Below, one piece after another: positions 52,192 through 60,833 of a DNA stretch of 64,000 nt. Source of the stretch: QYOJ01 sp964616825 (lineage in GTDB: Bacteria; Bacteroidota; Bacteroidia; Bacteroidales; FEN-979); NCBI GenBank assembly GCA_964616825.1, contig CAZTSX010000005.1, positions 62,001 to 126,000 of the forward strand. Direction: 5' to 3'. Every line of letters begins with the position of its first letter. Position 1 is the stretch's first letter. The translations under genes and the position numbers were made by a program. Under the pieces are notes generated by a model. The model was not told where the DNA came from and searched no databases. It saw only the letters and a list, made by a program, of their open reading frames with translations.

Positions 52192-53931
52192 TTAGTCTTG
52201 AATTCGCAATCCTTTTGGAGCCATCATCTTGCCTGTACTTCCATTAGGATGACAATTGAAACAGGCAATGCTGTTGTATGCATATCCAGGGACACCACTA
52301 TGTTTATCGTCCATATCCGGTTGATTGTGTTCATGGCAGTCGATGCAGCTGAAGACTGCGTAATTCCCCGGGTTTATGTGGCAATCACTACAGGTATTCC
52401 ACTCCCCCTGGTGTTCTCCTGAATAGATAGGAAAATATTGTCCGTCATGATCAAAGGTGGAAGGACTCCAGCCATTCTGGGTATGGCATAATAAGCAATC
52501 GGTGGAGAACTGGGCCGAAGCATGTGGCGGATTTGTCGTTTGGTTGTAGTCCTCCAGATGACAACCCACACAGGTGTTTGGTGTATTGTTGTAGTCATTC
52601 TGGTGACAGGTGAAACAATCGTTTGCTATGGCTGCATGGGCTCCCTCAAGTGCATAATACTCATTATGTGTAGGAAATGTTGCCGGTTTCCATTCCGGAT
52701 CGGTTGAATGGCAGGTGGCACAGGTAATGGTGATCCCAATTGCATTATGGTTTGGATTTGTTGTCAGGTTATATGCATTGATGTGACAATCAGAACATTC
52801 CGTAGGAGTTCCGGCGTAACCATTTGTATGACAATCGCTGCATGTTGTGGTTATATGAGCACCTGTTAATGGAAAGATGGATGTGTTATGATTGAAGCTC
52901 CCCTCTGCATCCCCGGTCGGATGGCACTCGAAACAGGCAATGCTGTTATAAGCATACCCCCCTATATCACTATGTTCATCATCCATATCCGGCTGATTGT
53001 GTTCATGACAGTCAATGCAGGTGAAAATGGTGTAATTTCCGGCATTGGCATGACAATCAGCACATGTGTTCCAGGTTCCCTGGTGTTTCCCGGTATAAAC
53101 AGGAAAGAACTGGGCATCGTGCATGGTAAATTCGGCGGGCTTCCAGCCTGGGTTTAGTGTGTGACAATCAATACAGGCTGTAGAGATGTCGCTGGCGATA
53201 TGGTTGGGATTGATAGTAGCTTCATAGTCGGTCAGGTGGCACGACACACATTCCGGGGATACATTTGTGTAATCTCCACTGATGTGGCATTTCTGGCAAT
53301 CATGGATTTCATGACCCAGCGTAAGTGGAAAGAAATCGTGGTTGATACCTGTCCCTGTCCAAGTGAAGCTATACACAGAGTGGCATTCCGTGCAATTGGT
53401 CGAATAATCACCCTGTACATGGCTCGGGGATGTGGTCGCATTATAATCCTCCAGATGACAATCTACACACTCGATCCCAAGCGGTTCGAAATTAAGCAAG
53501 GATGCAGACAGATGGCAGCCCGAGCAATCGGCTGTTGTGTGTGGGCCGAGAAGCGGAAACCTGCTCATCTGGTGAAGTTCAGTAATATTATTGATAATCC
53601 ATGATGCCGGAGTGTGACATCGTCCGCAATCTGGCCCGACCGATTGTTCATGCATATCCGTATGACATTCCCAGCATTCACTCTTAGCTTCGGAAAAAAC
53701 CAGGGATAGGTGACACATCCTGCAATTAATCACCTGGTGTTGTCCGGCAAGTGGAAATGCGGTCGCGTTATGATTGAAGGAGTAGATCTCTTTATCAAGT
53801 TTCCACCCTTTCGCGCTGTGACACTCTTCGCAGGGGACGTTAAAATCCTCTCCATGTGGTGAATCTGTGGCCATGTTCGCTGAAATAAATACAATTGCCA
53901 GCAGAACAATAATCAATGACAATATTCGCAT
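52192..53931 (-). CDS. 22-haem c-type cytochrome
   Basis: A 579-residue secreted protein with a signal peptide and 22 CxxCH motifs (counted). Haem attachment is arranged as repeats of the form FxHxxxxFPLxGxHxxxxCxxCH, where the histidines in FxH and GxH are probable axial ligands. Two blocks repeat almost exactly: HQGTWNTCADCHANAGN to PTGD, and HQGEWNTCSDCHINPGN to PNGS, 672 bases (224 codons) apart. The first 19 bases overlap the end of the other cytochrome. It probably forms a periplasmic electron wire or shuttles to the outer-membrane partner. Confidence 0.92.
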   Translation of the reverse strand: MRILSLIIVLLAIVFISANMATDSPHGEDFNVPCEECHSAKGWKLDKEIYSFNHNATAFPLAGQHQVINCRMCHLSLVFSEAKSECWECHTDMHEQSVGPDCGRCHTPASWIINNITELHQMSRFPLLGPHTTADCSGCHLSASLLNFEPLGIECVDCHLEDYNATTSPSHVQGDYSTNCTECHSVYSFTWTGTGINHDFFPLTLGHEIHDCQKCHISGDYTNVSPECVSCHLTDYEATINPNHIASDISTACIDCHTLNPGWKPAEFTMHDAQFFPVYTGKHQGTWNTCADCHANAGNYTIFTCIDCHEHNQPDMDDEHSDIGGYAYNSIACFECHPTGDAEGSFNHNTSIFPLTGAHITTTCSDCHTNGYAGTPTECSDCHINAYNLTTNPNHNAIGITITCATCHSTDPEWKPATFPTHNEYYALEGAHAAIANDCFTCHQNDYNNTPNTCVGCHLEDYNQTTNPPHASAQFSTDCLLCHTQNGWSPSTFDHDGQYFPIYSGEHQGEWNTCSDCHINPGNYAVFSCIDCHEHNQPDMDDKHSGVPGYAYNSIACFNCHPNGSTGKMMAPKGLRIQD

Positions 53932-55502
53932 TTTGTTTCTCCTATTTTGTACAATATATATGAACTCTCTCCCGCTCGAACAGGTTTATGACATTTCGTG
54001 CATGCAAGACCTTCATGTTTACCTTCCAATCTAAATGCTGTTTTGTTGTGATCAAAACCTGGAATTTTCCATAGATTCTCTGCATGACATCGCAGGCAAT
54101 CTGTTTTTCCATTCAAATCAAATTGCTGGTAATGAATATCCTGGTGGCACGATGTGCAATGTGAAGATAGTTCTGAAAACACCTGGTATTCAACACCATT
54201 CGGATCATTTCTAAAATGACACGAGCGGCATGTTTGAGTGGTATGTGCTCCGGAAAGAACAAACTCCGTTACTGAATGATCAAAGTTGATTGATGCCCAA
54301 CGAGTCTCCTCATGACAGTTCCGGCAATCCGACCCGGGATAGTATTTCTCACTGATGAAGGGATCATGTATGTTATTATGACAATCAACGCACTTCATCC
54401 CAATCTCCCGGAAGCTCCATTTTTCTTCTTTTTTATGACAAACGAAACAGGGTGTCGCCAGGTGAGCGCCTTTCAGTTGAAAAGCACCCTCATTGTGTCG
54501 CTTTATCGTGAATGAAGATCCCGCGAAACCTTTCGTGCTGTGGCAATAGGAACAACTCTGAACAACACCCTCCTTGAGGAACTCTCCTGAATGATAATCG
54601 GCGTGACAGTCGGTACATTTTTCATGTTTCAACGGATCGGTCAAATGGCGTTTATGACAAGATCTACAGGTCAGTTCAGCGTGTTTGTTCTCCAGTGGAA
54701 AACCGGTTCTGGAATGGTTGAAATCAGACATCCCCTGGATGCTATGAAAAGATGCGGTGGTATGACAATCACGACACGTTTGGCCGAATTTATTAATATG
54801 CACATCGGTGTGACATTCTGTACAACTTTCATGGGGAATATTGGCAAATTCCTGGAATTGAATTTCGTTTTTTGATGTAATAGTGTGACAATCAGCACAT
54901 CCGACTGTTTGATGGCTCCCGGTTAACGGGAAATTTGTAGCCGAATGATCAAACTTTGAAGCAGGCTTAAAAGAAACATTGCTATGACAATCCGAGCAGG
55001 AAGACGAGAGGGTTTGCTGATGGTAATCGTCATGACAGGTCAGGCATTCACGATCCAGGCCGAGATAGGTGAACTTCTTTTCCCGAATCTTGATATTGGC
55101 AATGTTTTCAGCTTTGTGGCAATCCTTACAGGCTTTAGTTGAATGAGTTCCAACCAGTTTATACCCGGTCTCGTTATGATCGAACTTATCGGGATTAAAA
55201 CGAACGATTTCAAATTTCCGGCCATGGTGATCACTATGGCAGGAAACACACTCTTTTCCCCTGATCTTTGGAGAAAAGTGGTAGCCTTTTTTCAGCATTA
55301 AGCGGGATTTAACTTCCTGATGACACTCCAGACACTTTTCGTTAGTTACCTTAGCTCCCAGCGTATGGCATTTTGTGCAATTGGAAATGCCCTCCAAATG
55401 CGAATGAACCTCAGCCAGGTCACCCGGAGAGATCTGAGCCATCAGAGGAGAAGCACAGATCAAGATCAATGCAAAAAATGTAGATATAATTTCTATTCTC
55501 AT
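53913..55502 (-). CDS. 20-haem c-type cytochrome
   Basis: A 529-residue protein with an N-terminal signal peptide and 20 CxxCH motifs (counted), the last being CEYCH at the end of the protein. Haem motifs are again in repeats FDHxxTxFxLxGxHxxxxCxxCH. The family is cytochrome c3/c7-like. It overlaps the following cytochrome gene by 19 bases and lies 33 bases after the FAD protein stop. Together the two cytochromes could carry 42 haems, which is far more than a periplasmic soluble carrier needs and suggests a long electron wire. Confidence 0.92.
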   Translation of the reverse strand: MRIEIISTFFALILICASPLMAQISPGDLAEVHSHLEGISNCTKCHTLGAKVTNEKCLECHQEVKSRLMLKKGYHFSPKIRGKECVSCHSDHHGRKFEIVRFNPDKFDHNETGYKLVGTHSTKACKDCHKAENIANIKIREKKFTYLGLDRECLTCHDDYHQQTLSSSCSDCHSNVSFKPASKFDHSATNFPLTGSHQTVGCADCHTITSKNEIQFQEFANIPHESCTECHTDVHINKFGQTCRDCHTTASFHSIQGMSDFNHSRTGFPLENKHAELTCRSCHKRHLTDPLKHEKCTDCHADYHSGEFLKEGVVQSCSYCHSTKGFAGSSFTIKRHNEGAFQLKGAHLATPCFVCHKKEEKWSFREIGMKCVDCHNNIHDPFISEKYYPGSDCRNCHEETRWASINFDHSVTEFVLSGAHTTQTCRSCHFRNDPNGVEYQVFSELSSHCTSCHQDIHYQQFDLNGKTDCLRCHAENLWKIPGFDHNKTAFRLEGKHEGLACTKCHKPVRAGESSYILYKIGETKCEYCH

Positions 55503-55534
55503 AAAATGAAGCTACATTCAAATTTAGTTAATAA

Positions 55535-56869
55535 TCAGTGCTTTAATACAGCTTCGCCAAATTTCTTTGTAATTGCAATCCCTATCTTCGATAAAAACTG
55601 GGTCGGCAACTCCCCTCCCGCAAAAATGTATACCAGGTCATTTTCAATTTTTTCTGTCTCTCCTTCGTTTATGGTTGAACCGAGGATTACCTCCTTTTGA
55701 TCAATCGCCGTGAGCTTGGAATTATATCGAATGTTAATCCGGCCGGTTGCAGAAGCGGCCGTGATCTTCTCCTTATTTTTTGACTTGATACGGCCGAATG
55801 AGTCTTTCCTGTATGAAAGGATGACATTGTTTTGATCTGCCAGTTGCAAAGCAGCTTCAACTGCCGAATCGCCTCCTCCTACAACGATGATATTTTTCCC
55901 GGTAATGCTTTCAGGTTCAAGAAGACGGTATGCCACTTTCTCCATATTTTCCCCCGGAATTCCCAATTTTCGTGGCGACCCACGTCGTCCGATAGTCAGT
56001 ATAACATGTTTGGTTGTAAACTGCTCCCCGTTCAGCGTCTTAACCATAAAAGATCCATTGTGACGTGTAATCGATTCAACCTTTGCATTTTCCCTCAGGT
56101 TGATCTTGTTTTTGCTCAGGACATCCTGCCAGAGGTTGAGGAGTTCCGGCTTGCTTGTCTCGAAGAGTTTCACCTTTCCGAACAGTGGTAAATCCATTGG
56201 AGAGGTCATGACAATTTTTGATCGTGGAAATGTGAAAACAGTACCTCCCAGGGTGTCCTGTTCCAGGGTAAGACAGGTAACGTTATGTTTTTTCGCCGTC
56301 AATGAGGCTGATATGCCTGCCGGACCGGCACCTACCACAATCAGGTCATAGTCGGCCTGATGCTCTTTCCCGCTTGACTTTACCATGTTCTCTACAGCCT
56401 GGCGACCCTGTTCAACTGCATTCCTGATCAGCCCCATCCCGCCTAATTCACCGGCAATGTATATTCCCGGAACATTGGTCTCAAAGGTATGGTTAACATG
56501 TGGCAACTCAACTCCACGTTTTTCAGTGCCGATGTAAAGAGAGATCGCTTCAGTCGGACAGGCATGAAAACAGGCTCCATGACCGATGCATTGTGACGCA
56601 TTAATGGTGGTAGCTTTACCGTTTCTTATCCCCAGAATGTCTTTCTCAGGGCAAGCCGCAATACATGCTCCCGTTTGAATACAACTATTTTCATCTACCA
56701 CCGGGTGAAGGGATATCGGCTCAAACAATCCATCCTGCTTTGCTTTTGCGATTTTTTCTTCGACTATTCTGGATTTGCGTTTTTGCTTCCTTAAATAAAG
56801 AATCACAACCAAAAGGCAGAAGATGATAACCAGCGAGTAGATCAGAATATTTTCAACGAGTATTTCCAT
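55535..56869 (-). CDS. membrane-anchored FAD oxidoreductase with ferredoxin-like domain
   Basis: A 444-residue protein. The N-terminal segment (about 10-30) is a membrane anchor. It is followed by a ferredoxin-like pair CIQTGACIAACP and CIGHGACFHACP. Each lacks the second cysteine of the classical CxxCxxCxxxCP (Thr and His instead), so each cluster has three cysteine ligands. The C-terminal part has two dinucleotide-binding loops (GAGPAGISASLTA, VVGGGDSAVEAALQL), like thioredoxin reductase or YpdA, but no CxxC redox motif. The ATG is 1 base after the previous stop (TAATATG). It probably oxidises NAD(P)H and passes electrons to the membrane b-haem protein. Confidence 0.87.
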   Translation of the reverse strand: MEILVENILIYSLVIIFCLLVVILYLRKQKRKSRIVEEKIAKAKQDGLFEPISLHPVVDENSCIQTGACIAACPEKDILGIRNGKATTINASQCIGHGACFHACPTEAISLYIGTEKRGVELPHVNHTFETNVPGIYIAGELGGMGLIRNAVEQGRQAVENMVKSSGKEHQADYDLIVVGAGPAGISASLTAKKHNVTCLTLEQDTLGGTVFTFPRSKIVMTSPMDLPLFGKVKLFETSKPELLNLWQDVLSKNKINLRENAKVESITRHNGSFMVKTLNGEQFTTKHVILTIGRRGSPRKLGIPGENMEKVAYRLLEPESITGKNIIVVGGGDSAVEAALQLADQNNVILSYRKDSFGRIKSKNKEKITAASATGRINIRYNSKLTAIDQKEVILGSTINEGETEKIENDLVYIFAGGELPTQFLSKIGIAITKKFGEAVLKH

Positions 56870-56870
56870 A

Positions 56871-57737
56871 TTAAAATATCCAACGGTATCCAAGAACGAT
56901 AGTAACAGTCACATGGATCAGCATGATGACCAGCATGACAAAGGCAAAAGGCAAATGAGCCACATGCCAGTATTTGAAAAGGTTTTGCATCATGACAAGT
57001 CGTTCTATCTTCCTGTTCAGTGTTATTTCATGTCGAATCAGATGGAGGAGATTCTTTCGTTCCGATCTGGAAAGGTTGTTCCTTCTTATAACGGACCTGA
57101 CCTGGCGAATGGTTCGTTGATCCTTGATAAAATTTCGTACAAATCGCATAAAAAAGTTAGCTTGATATCGTTCAACCTTCTTTTTAGTTGACTCAACGAT
57201 CAGGTTAAGGCTCTCATCGTCAAGGCTGTAAGACTCCGTCAAGACCGTCCCAATATTGGTTTTCATCTCCTGAACTTCATTCAGACTCATCTCTCTCCCT
57301 TCAATTGTATGGGGAATCTGGATATAAATAAATCTTCCGATCACGCCACTTAGGAATACGGCAACCATACTCCAAAAGCTCACTGCAACGAGTCCACCAA
57401 ATTTAAACGATGTATGGAAAAGAATCAGGATCGGGCCCAGGGTACAAAGAAAGATGTGGAATTCAAGCCAGTGCTTCAATAATCCCAACCGTGAGAGTAT
57501 TCTCCATCGTTTCCTGGCAATGTAGAGGAGAACTCCGATAATGATACAAAGTGTCCCCAAAATACCCAATCCATGTCCCCAGAAACCACCAGGTTTAAGG
57601 GCTTTGTAAGCATTATGAAAGAACCTCTCCTCAAGTGGAAGGCTGTAGTAGCTGAATCCGAAATATGAGAGAACAATGAGCGTAAACAGTATAATTATAA
57701 CCAGGACAAAAATGTAGAATTTATGACCGAATGACAT
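56871..57737 (-). CDS. membrane protein resembling a b-type cytochrome
   Basis: A 288-residue protein with about five membrane segments. Histidines in predicted helices (GHGLGILG, LEFHIFLCTLGPILILFHTSFKFGG and KYWHVAHLPFAFVMLVIMLIHVTV) are candidates for b-haem ligands. A charged cytoplasmic loop of about 90 residues (ERYQANFFM ... NRKIERLV) lies between helices. The layout resembles ferric-reductase or cytochrome b561-like proteins, but no family is certain. It is the first gene of the operon, just before the FAD/FeS protein. Confidence 0.7.
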   Translation of the reverse strand: MSFGHKFYIFVLVIIILFTLIVLSYFGFSYYSLPLEERFFHNAYKALKPGGFWGHGLGILGTLCIIIGVLLYIARKRWRILSRLGLLKHWLEFHIFLCTLGPILILFHTSFKFGGLVAVSFWSMVAVFLSGVIGRFIYIQIPHTIEGREMSLNEVQEMKTNIGTVLTESYSLDDESLNLIVESTKKKVERYQANFFMRFVRNFIKDQRTIRQVRSVIRRNNLSRSERKNLLHLIRHEITLNRKIERLVMMQNLFKYWHVAHLPFAFVMLVIMLIHVTVTIVLGYRWIF

Positions 57738-57768
57738 GAGTAAACGAGTTAAAGTCTCAGTAAATTTC

Positions 57769-57776
57769 TATCTTTG
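57769..57776 (+). promoter_or_regulatory. -7 promoter box of the lipoprotein gene
   Basis: TATCTTTG matches TAnnTTTG, 29 bases before the ATG at 57806. The gene is divergent from the cytochrome operon. Confidence 0.5.
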
Positions 57777-57805
57777 CAGGCTAAACCTTTCTAACATACA
57801 AATAT

Positions 57806-58513
57806 ATGAAGATTCATCGAAGTATATACGTCGGCATGGTGACAATTATTGCATTATTAACCTCATGTCATTCAAATACCCGGGAGCGAGTAGAGAACCT
57901 GGCCCCAAATGTGAGCCAGGTCATTGCAGAAGAGGTCATCCAGACCAGTGGTTATACGTATGTGCTGGTTTCCACTGAAGATCAGGAGTACTGGATAGCC
58001 GTTAGCAAAGCCGATGTACAGAAAGGTGAAACCTATTTCTGGTCAGAAGGCATGGAGATGAATAATTTTACCAGCAATGAGCTTGGCAGAACGTTTGAAA
58101 GCATTTATTTCGTCCAGGATTTTACCGATCAGCCAATCATCTCGCAAGGACAGATGCCTTCTTCATCAATGGCTGGTAAACAGCCTATGCCTGAGAAGAC
58201 CGGAATTGACATTCAGCCTGCCGAAGGAGGTATCACCATTGAAGAGTTATATTCAAACAGGAAATCCTATGAAGGAAAGACCGTGAAAATCAGGGGCAAA
58301 GTAGTAAAATTCTCCCCATATATTATGGACCGAAACTGGGTTCACCTTCAGGATGGTACAAAAGATGGTGATTATTATGATCTTACAGTTACAACAAAGG
58401 CATTTATTAATGTTGACGATGAAGTAACATTTGAAGGTGTTGTCGCATTGGACAAGGACTTTGGCGCTGGTTATGTTTATAAAGTGATCCTTGAGAATGC
58501 TGAGATCAAGTAA
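57806..58513 (+). CDS. lipoprotein with an OB-like fold
   Basis: A 235-residue lipoprotein; the signal peptide ends in LLTSCHSN. The mature part has two beta-rich repeats: QTSGYTYVLVSTEDQEYWIAVS in the middle and VKIRGKVVKFSPYIMDRNWVHLQDGT near the end, an OB-fold-like pattern often seen in bacterial tRNA-anti-like domains. Position directly opposite a cytochrome operon suggests an auxiliary role in electron transfer, for example a haem or metal sensor or an outer-membrane tether. The function is not known. Confidence 0.72.
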   Translation: MKIHRSIYVGMVTIIALLTSCHSNTRERVENLAPNVSQVIAEEVIQTSGYTYVLVSTEDQEYWIAVSKADVQKGETYFWSEGMEMNNFTSNELGRTFESIYFVQDFTDQPIISQGQMPSSSMAGKQPMPEKTGIDIQPAEGGITIEELYSNRKSYEGKTVKIRGKVVKFSPYIMDRNWVHLQDGTKDGDYYDLTVTTKAFINVDDEVTFEGVVALDKDFGAGYVYKVILENAEIK

Positions 58514-58579
58514 ACTAGTGAACTACTTATCAGGTGAACAAGTGACCAGGTAATAATTCCTGTTACTCTTTTCCCCCTT

Positions 58580-58611
58580 ACCCTCATACCCTCATACCCT
58601 CACACCCTCAT
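58580..58611 (+). repeat. 8-bp pyrimidine-rich tandem repeat
   Basis: Four units of ACCCTCAT/C back to back (58580-58587, 58588-58595, 58596-58603, 58604-58611). It lies in the 201-base gap between the lipoprotein gene and the TetR gene, together with a GTGAAC-word repeat at 58515-58550. Confidence 0.6.
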
Positions 58612-58655
58612 ACCACCTTTCTTCCCTACTTCCCAACCTTCTTACTTTATTTTTA

Positions 58656-58663
58656 TATCTTTG
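58656..58663 (+). promoter_or_regulatory. -7 promoter box of the TetR/efflux operon
   Basis: TATCTTTG matches TAnnTTTG. The operator palindrome starts 6 bases after it, which is where transcription should begin. Confidence 0.6.
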
Positions 58664-58668
58664 TCAAC

Positions 58669-58689
58669 AAAATGACTGTTAGTCATTTT
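58669..58689. promoter_or_regulatory. palindromic operator for the TetR regulator
   Basis: AAAATGACT-GTT-AGTCATTTT: a perfect 9-base inverted repeat with a 3-base spacer. It overlaps the predicted transcription start of the TetR-efflux operon, 26 bases before the regulator ATG. This position and symmetry fit a TetR-type autorepressor site. Confidence 0.7.
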
Positions 58690-58714
58690 TTATGATAACG
58701 TAAAATTACATACG

Positions 58715-59374
58715 ATGGGCATAGCAGAACGCAAAGAACGAGAACGTGAGCAGCGCCAGCAAGACATTATCAATGCGGGTGAACAGGTCTTCTTCTCTAA
58801 GGGATACGAAACATCTACGATGGATGATGTAGCTGAACAGGCAGAACTGAGCAAAGGGACACTCTACCTCTACTTCCAAAGTAAAGACGAACTTCATTTT
58901 GCCATTATGGAGCGGGGAATGGCAATCCTAATGAGGGTAATGGAGAAACGGATGAGCAACATGAAAAACGGCAGGGAGACATTACGGGGGCTGGGGTTGG
59001 CCCTGGTTGAATTCTCCAATCGCTATCCAGATTATTTCAACTCCCTTATATTCTTCCAGGCTCGTGATGTCGGGCAGCAAAATCTCAACGAATCGAAAGT
59101 TAAGTCCTTTATGGCAAACCGCAACTCATTAACCCTGCTGAATGAAACACTGATCAGGGGTATGGAGGATGGTTCCATCAGAAAAGATATTCCCCTGGCA
59201 GAGTTGAGCACAACTTTATGGGCTCAAATGATGGGAATTCTGGTGATATATTCAGCCAAAAAAATGGTGTTCGACCTGCATTCTGTCAACCGCGAGCAAC
59301 TGGTCAACAGACATCTTGATCTGATCCGGGATGCCCTGATACCCAGTAGGAAGGAGGATTCAGATCATGCGTAA
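58715..59374 (+). CDS. TetR/AcrR-family repressor of the efflux operon
   Basis: A 219-residue regulator. The DNA-binding HTH lies at DDVAEQAELSKGTLYLYFQSKDEL. The C-terminal domain is the ligand-binding part with no signature to a class of compound. It is the first gene of an operon with TolC, membrane-fusion protein and RND pump, and its own promoter carries a palindrome. It probably represses the operon until an effector such as a toxic lipid or drug binds. Its 3' end overlaps the TolC start by 8 bases. Confidence 0.94.
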   Translation: MGIAERKEREREQRQQDIINAGEQVFFSKGYETSTMDDVAEQAELSKGTLYLYFQSKDELHFAIMERGMAILMRVMEKRMSNMKNGRETLRGLGLALVEFSNRYPDYFNSLIFFQARDVGQQNLNESKVKSFMANRNSLTLLNETLIRGMEDGSIRKDIPLAELSTTLWAQMMGILVIYSAKKMVFDLHSVNREQLVNRHLDLIRDALIPSRKEDSDHA

Positions 59375-60740
59375 AACCATTCTAACCCTACTCCTGCTTT
59401 TCGGTTTATTGGGACTCAGGGTTTTCGCATACTGTCAGGATTCAATACTGGATAAATACATCCGGGAAGGATTTGATAACAACCTGTCATTGAAGCAAAA
59501 GGAACTGGATTACAGGAAAAGCATACAATCCCTCAATCAAGCCAGGGCACTGTTTTATCCAAATATATCTTTCAATGCACGGTATACCCTGGCAGATGGT
59601 GGGAGAACAATTGATTTTCCAGTAGGGGATCTGCTGAATCCTGTCTATACGACGCTGAACCAACTTACTCAATCCCAGCAGTTCCCGCAAATTGACAATG
59701 AAGAGATTTACTTTCTTCGCCCCAGAGAGCAGGAGACCATGTTAAGTCTTCGGCAGCCCGTGTTTCACAGCGATATCTGGTTTAACTATAAAATCCGGAA
59801 AGAGCTATCCGATGCTGCCTGCATCGGGATAGACGTCTACCGCAGAGAGCTGGTCAATGAGATCAAAACTGCATACTATAACTACCTGAAAACCATTCAT
59901 GCTCTTGAGCTATTTGAACAGACCCTGGCTGTGGTAAATGAGAACCTCCGGGTTAGTGAAAGTCTCTTTGCCAATGATAAGGTGACCGCAGATGCAGTTT
60001 ATCGCTCAAGGGCCGAGCTCAGCAAGGTAGAACAACAGATGGCTGAGGCAGAAAAATTTAATGAATCAGCCACTGCCTACTTCAATTTTTTACTTAATAA
60101 ACCACTTGAATCTAAAATTGAAGTGGACGATTCTAATATAATGATAGATAGCTTATTATTGAATGCAACATTATCTTCTGAAATTGCTATCAGGAACCGG
60201 GAGGAGCTTCATCAATTGCGGGAATATTTGCAGGCATCAGCATACAATGTAAAGCTAAATAAATTCAACCACGCTCCTACCCTGAGCCTCGGGGTGGATT
60301 ACGGTATTCAAGGTGAGACCTATGAATTTTCTGATAAAGCAGACTTTCTTTTCGCATCGGTGGTGATGCAGTGGAAAATTTTCCACGGAATGGAAACCAA
60401 ATCAAAAATCCGGCAAGCTTCAATTGAGCAGGATATGCTCGAGAAGCAAAATACGGAGGTTCAGAATCAAATTCGATTGCAGGTAATCGATGCCTGGTAT
60501 GATGTCACAACTTCAGAAAAGGCAGTAATCTCAGCACGTACCCAAAGTCAAAGCGCTACAAAAGCATTTGAGATTATCCGGAAAAAATATAACCTGGGAC
60601 TTACAAGCTTGCTGGAGTTTACTAATGCCCGATCCGATATGACTAATGCCGGCTTAAACATGATCCTTTCCAGTTACGACTATAAGATCAGCCAGGCTGA
60701 GTTGGAGCGAGCCATGGCAACTTACCCCCTTGTTGATTGA
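59367..60740 (+). CDS. TolC-family outer-membrane efflux protein
   Basis: A 457-residue outer-membrane factor. A signal peptide is followed by the typical pair of OEP domains: periplasmic coiled-coil helices (AYNYLKTIHALELFEQTLA and FNHAPTLSLGVDYG) repeated in two halves. It opens the outer membrane for the RND pump. The short gap to the membrane-fusion gene contains word-like repeats. It is the outer part of the TetR-regulated pump. Confidence 0.93.
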   Translation: MRKTILTLLLLFGLLGLRVFAYCQDSILDKYIREGFDNNLSLKQKELDYRKSIQSLNQARALFYPNISFNARYTLADGGRTIDFPVGDLLNPVYTTLNQLTQSQQFPQIDNEEIYFLRPREQETMLSLRQPVFHSDIWFNYKIRKELSDAACIGIDVYRRELVNEIKTAYYNYLKTIHALELFEQTLAVVNENLRVSESLFANDKVTADAVYRSRAELSKVEQQMAEAEKFNESATAYFNFLLNKPLESKIEVDDSNIMIDSLLLNATLSSEIAIRNREELHQLREYLQASAYNVKLNKFNHAPTLSLGVDYGIQGETYEFSDKADFLFASVVMQWKIFHGMETKSKIRQASIEQDMLEKQNTEVQNQIRLQVIDAWYDVTTSEKAVISARTQSQSATKAFEIIRKKYNLGLTSLLEFTNARSDMTNAGLNMILSSYDYKISQAELERAMATYPLVD

Positions 60741-60800
60741 CGATTTACGACTGCGATAATAAAGAATATTTCCCTTGATGACCATAATAACTAATGACCA
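60740..60800 (+). repeat. word repeats between TolC and membrane-fusion genes
   Basis: The gap starts with GATTTACGACTGCGATAA, similar to the words at 42738, and continues with ATGACCATAATAACTAATGACCAATAACCATAT. Similar iterated words recur at other gene junctions of the window. Confidence 0.5.
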
Positions 60801-60833
60801 ATAACCATATAACCTTATTAAATATGATAAGCT

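Noticed and set aside
52198..55700. Plus-strand reading frames across the cytochrome genes
   Set aside because: They are antisense shadows created by the regular CxxCH codons and carry no domain.
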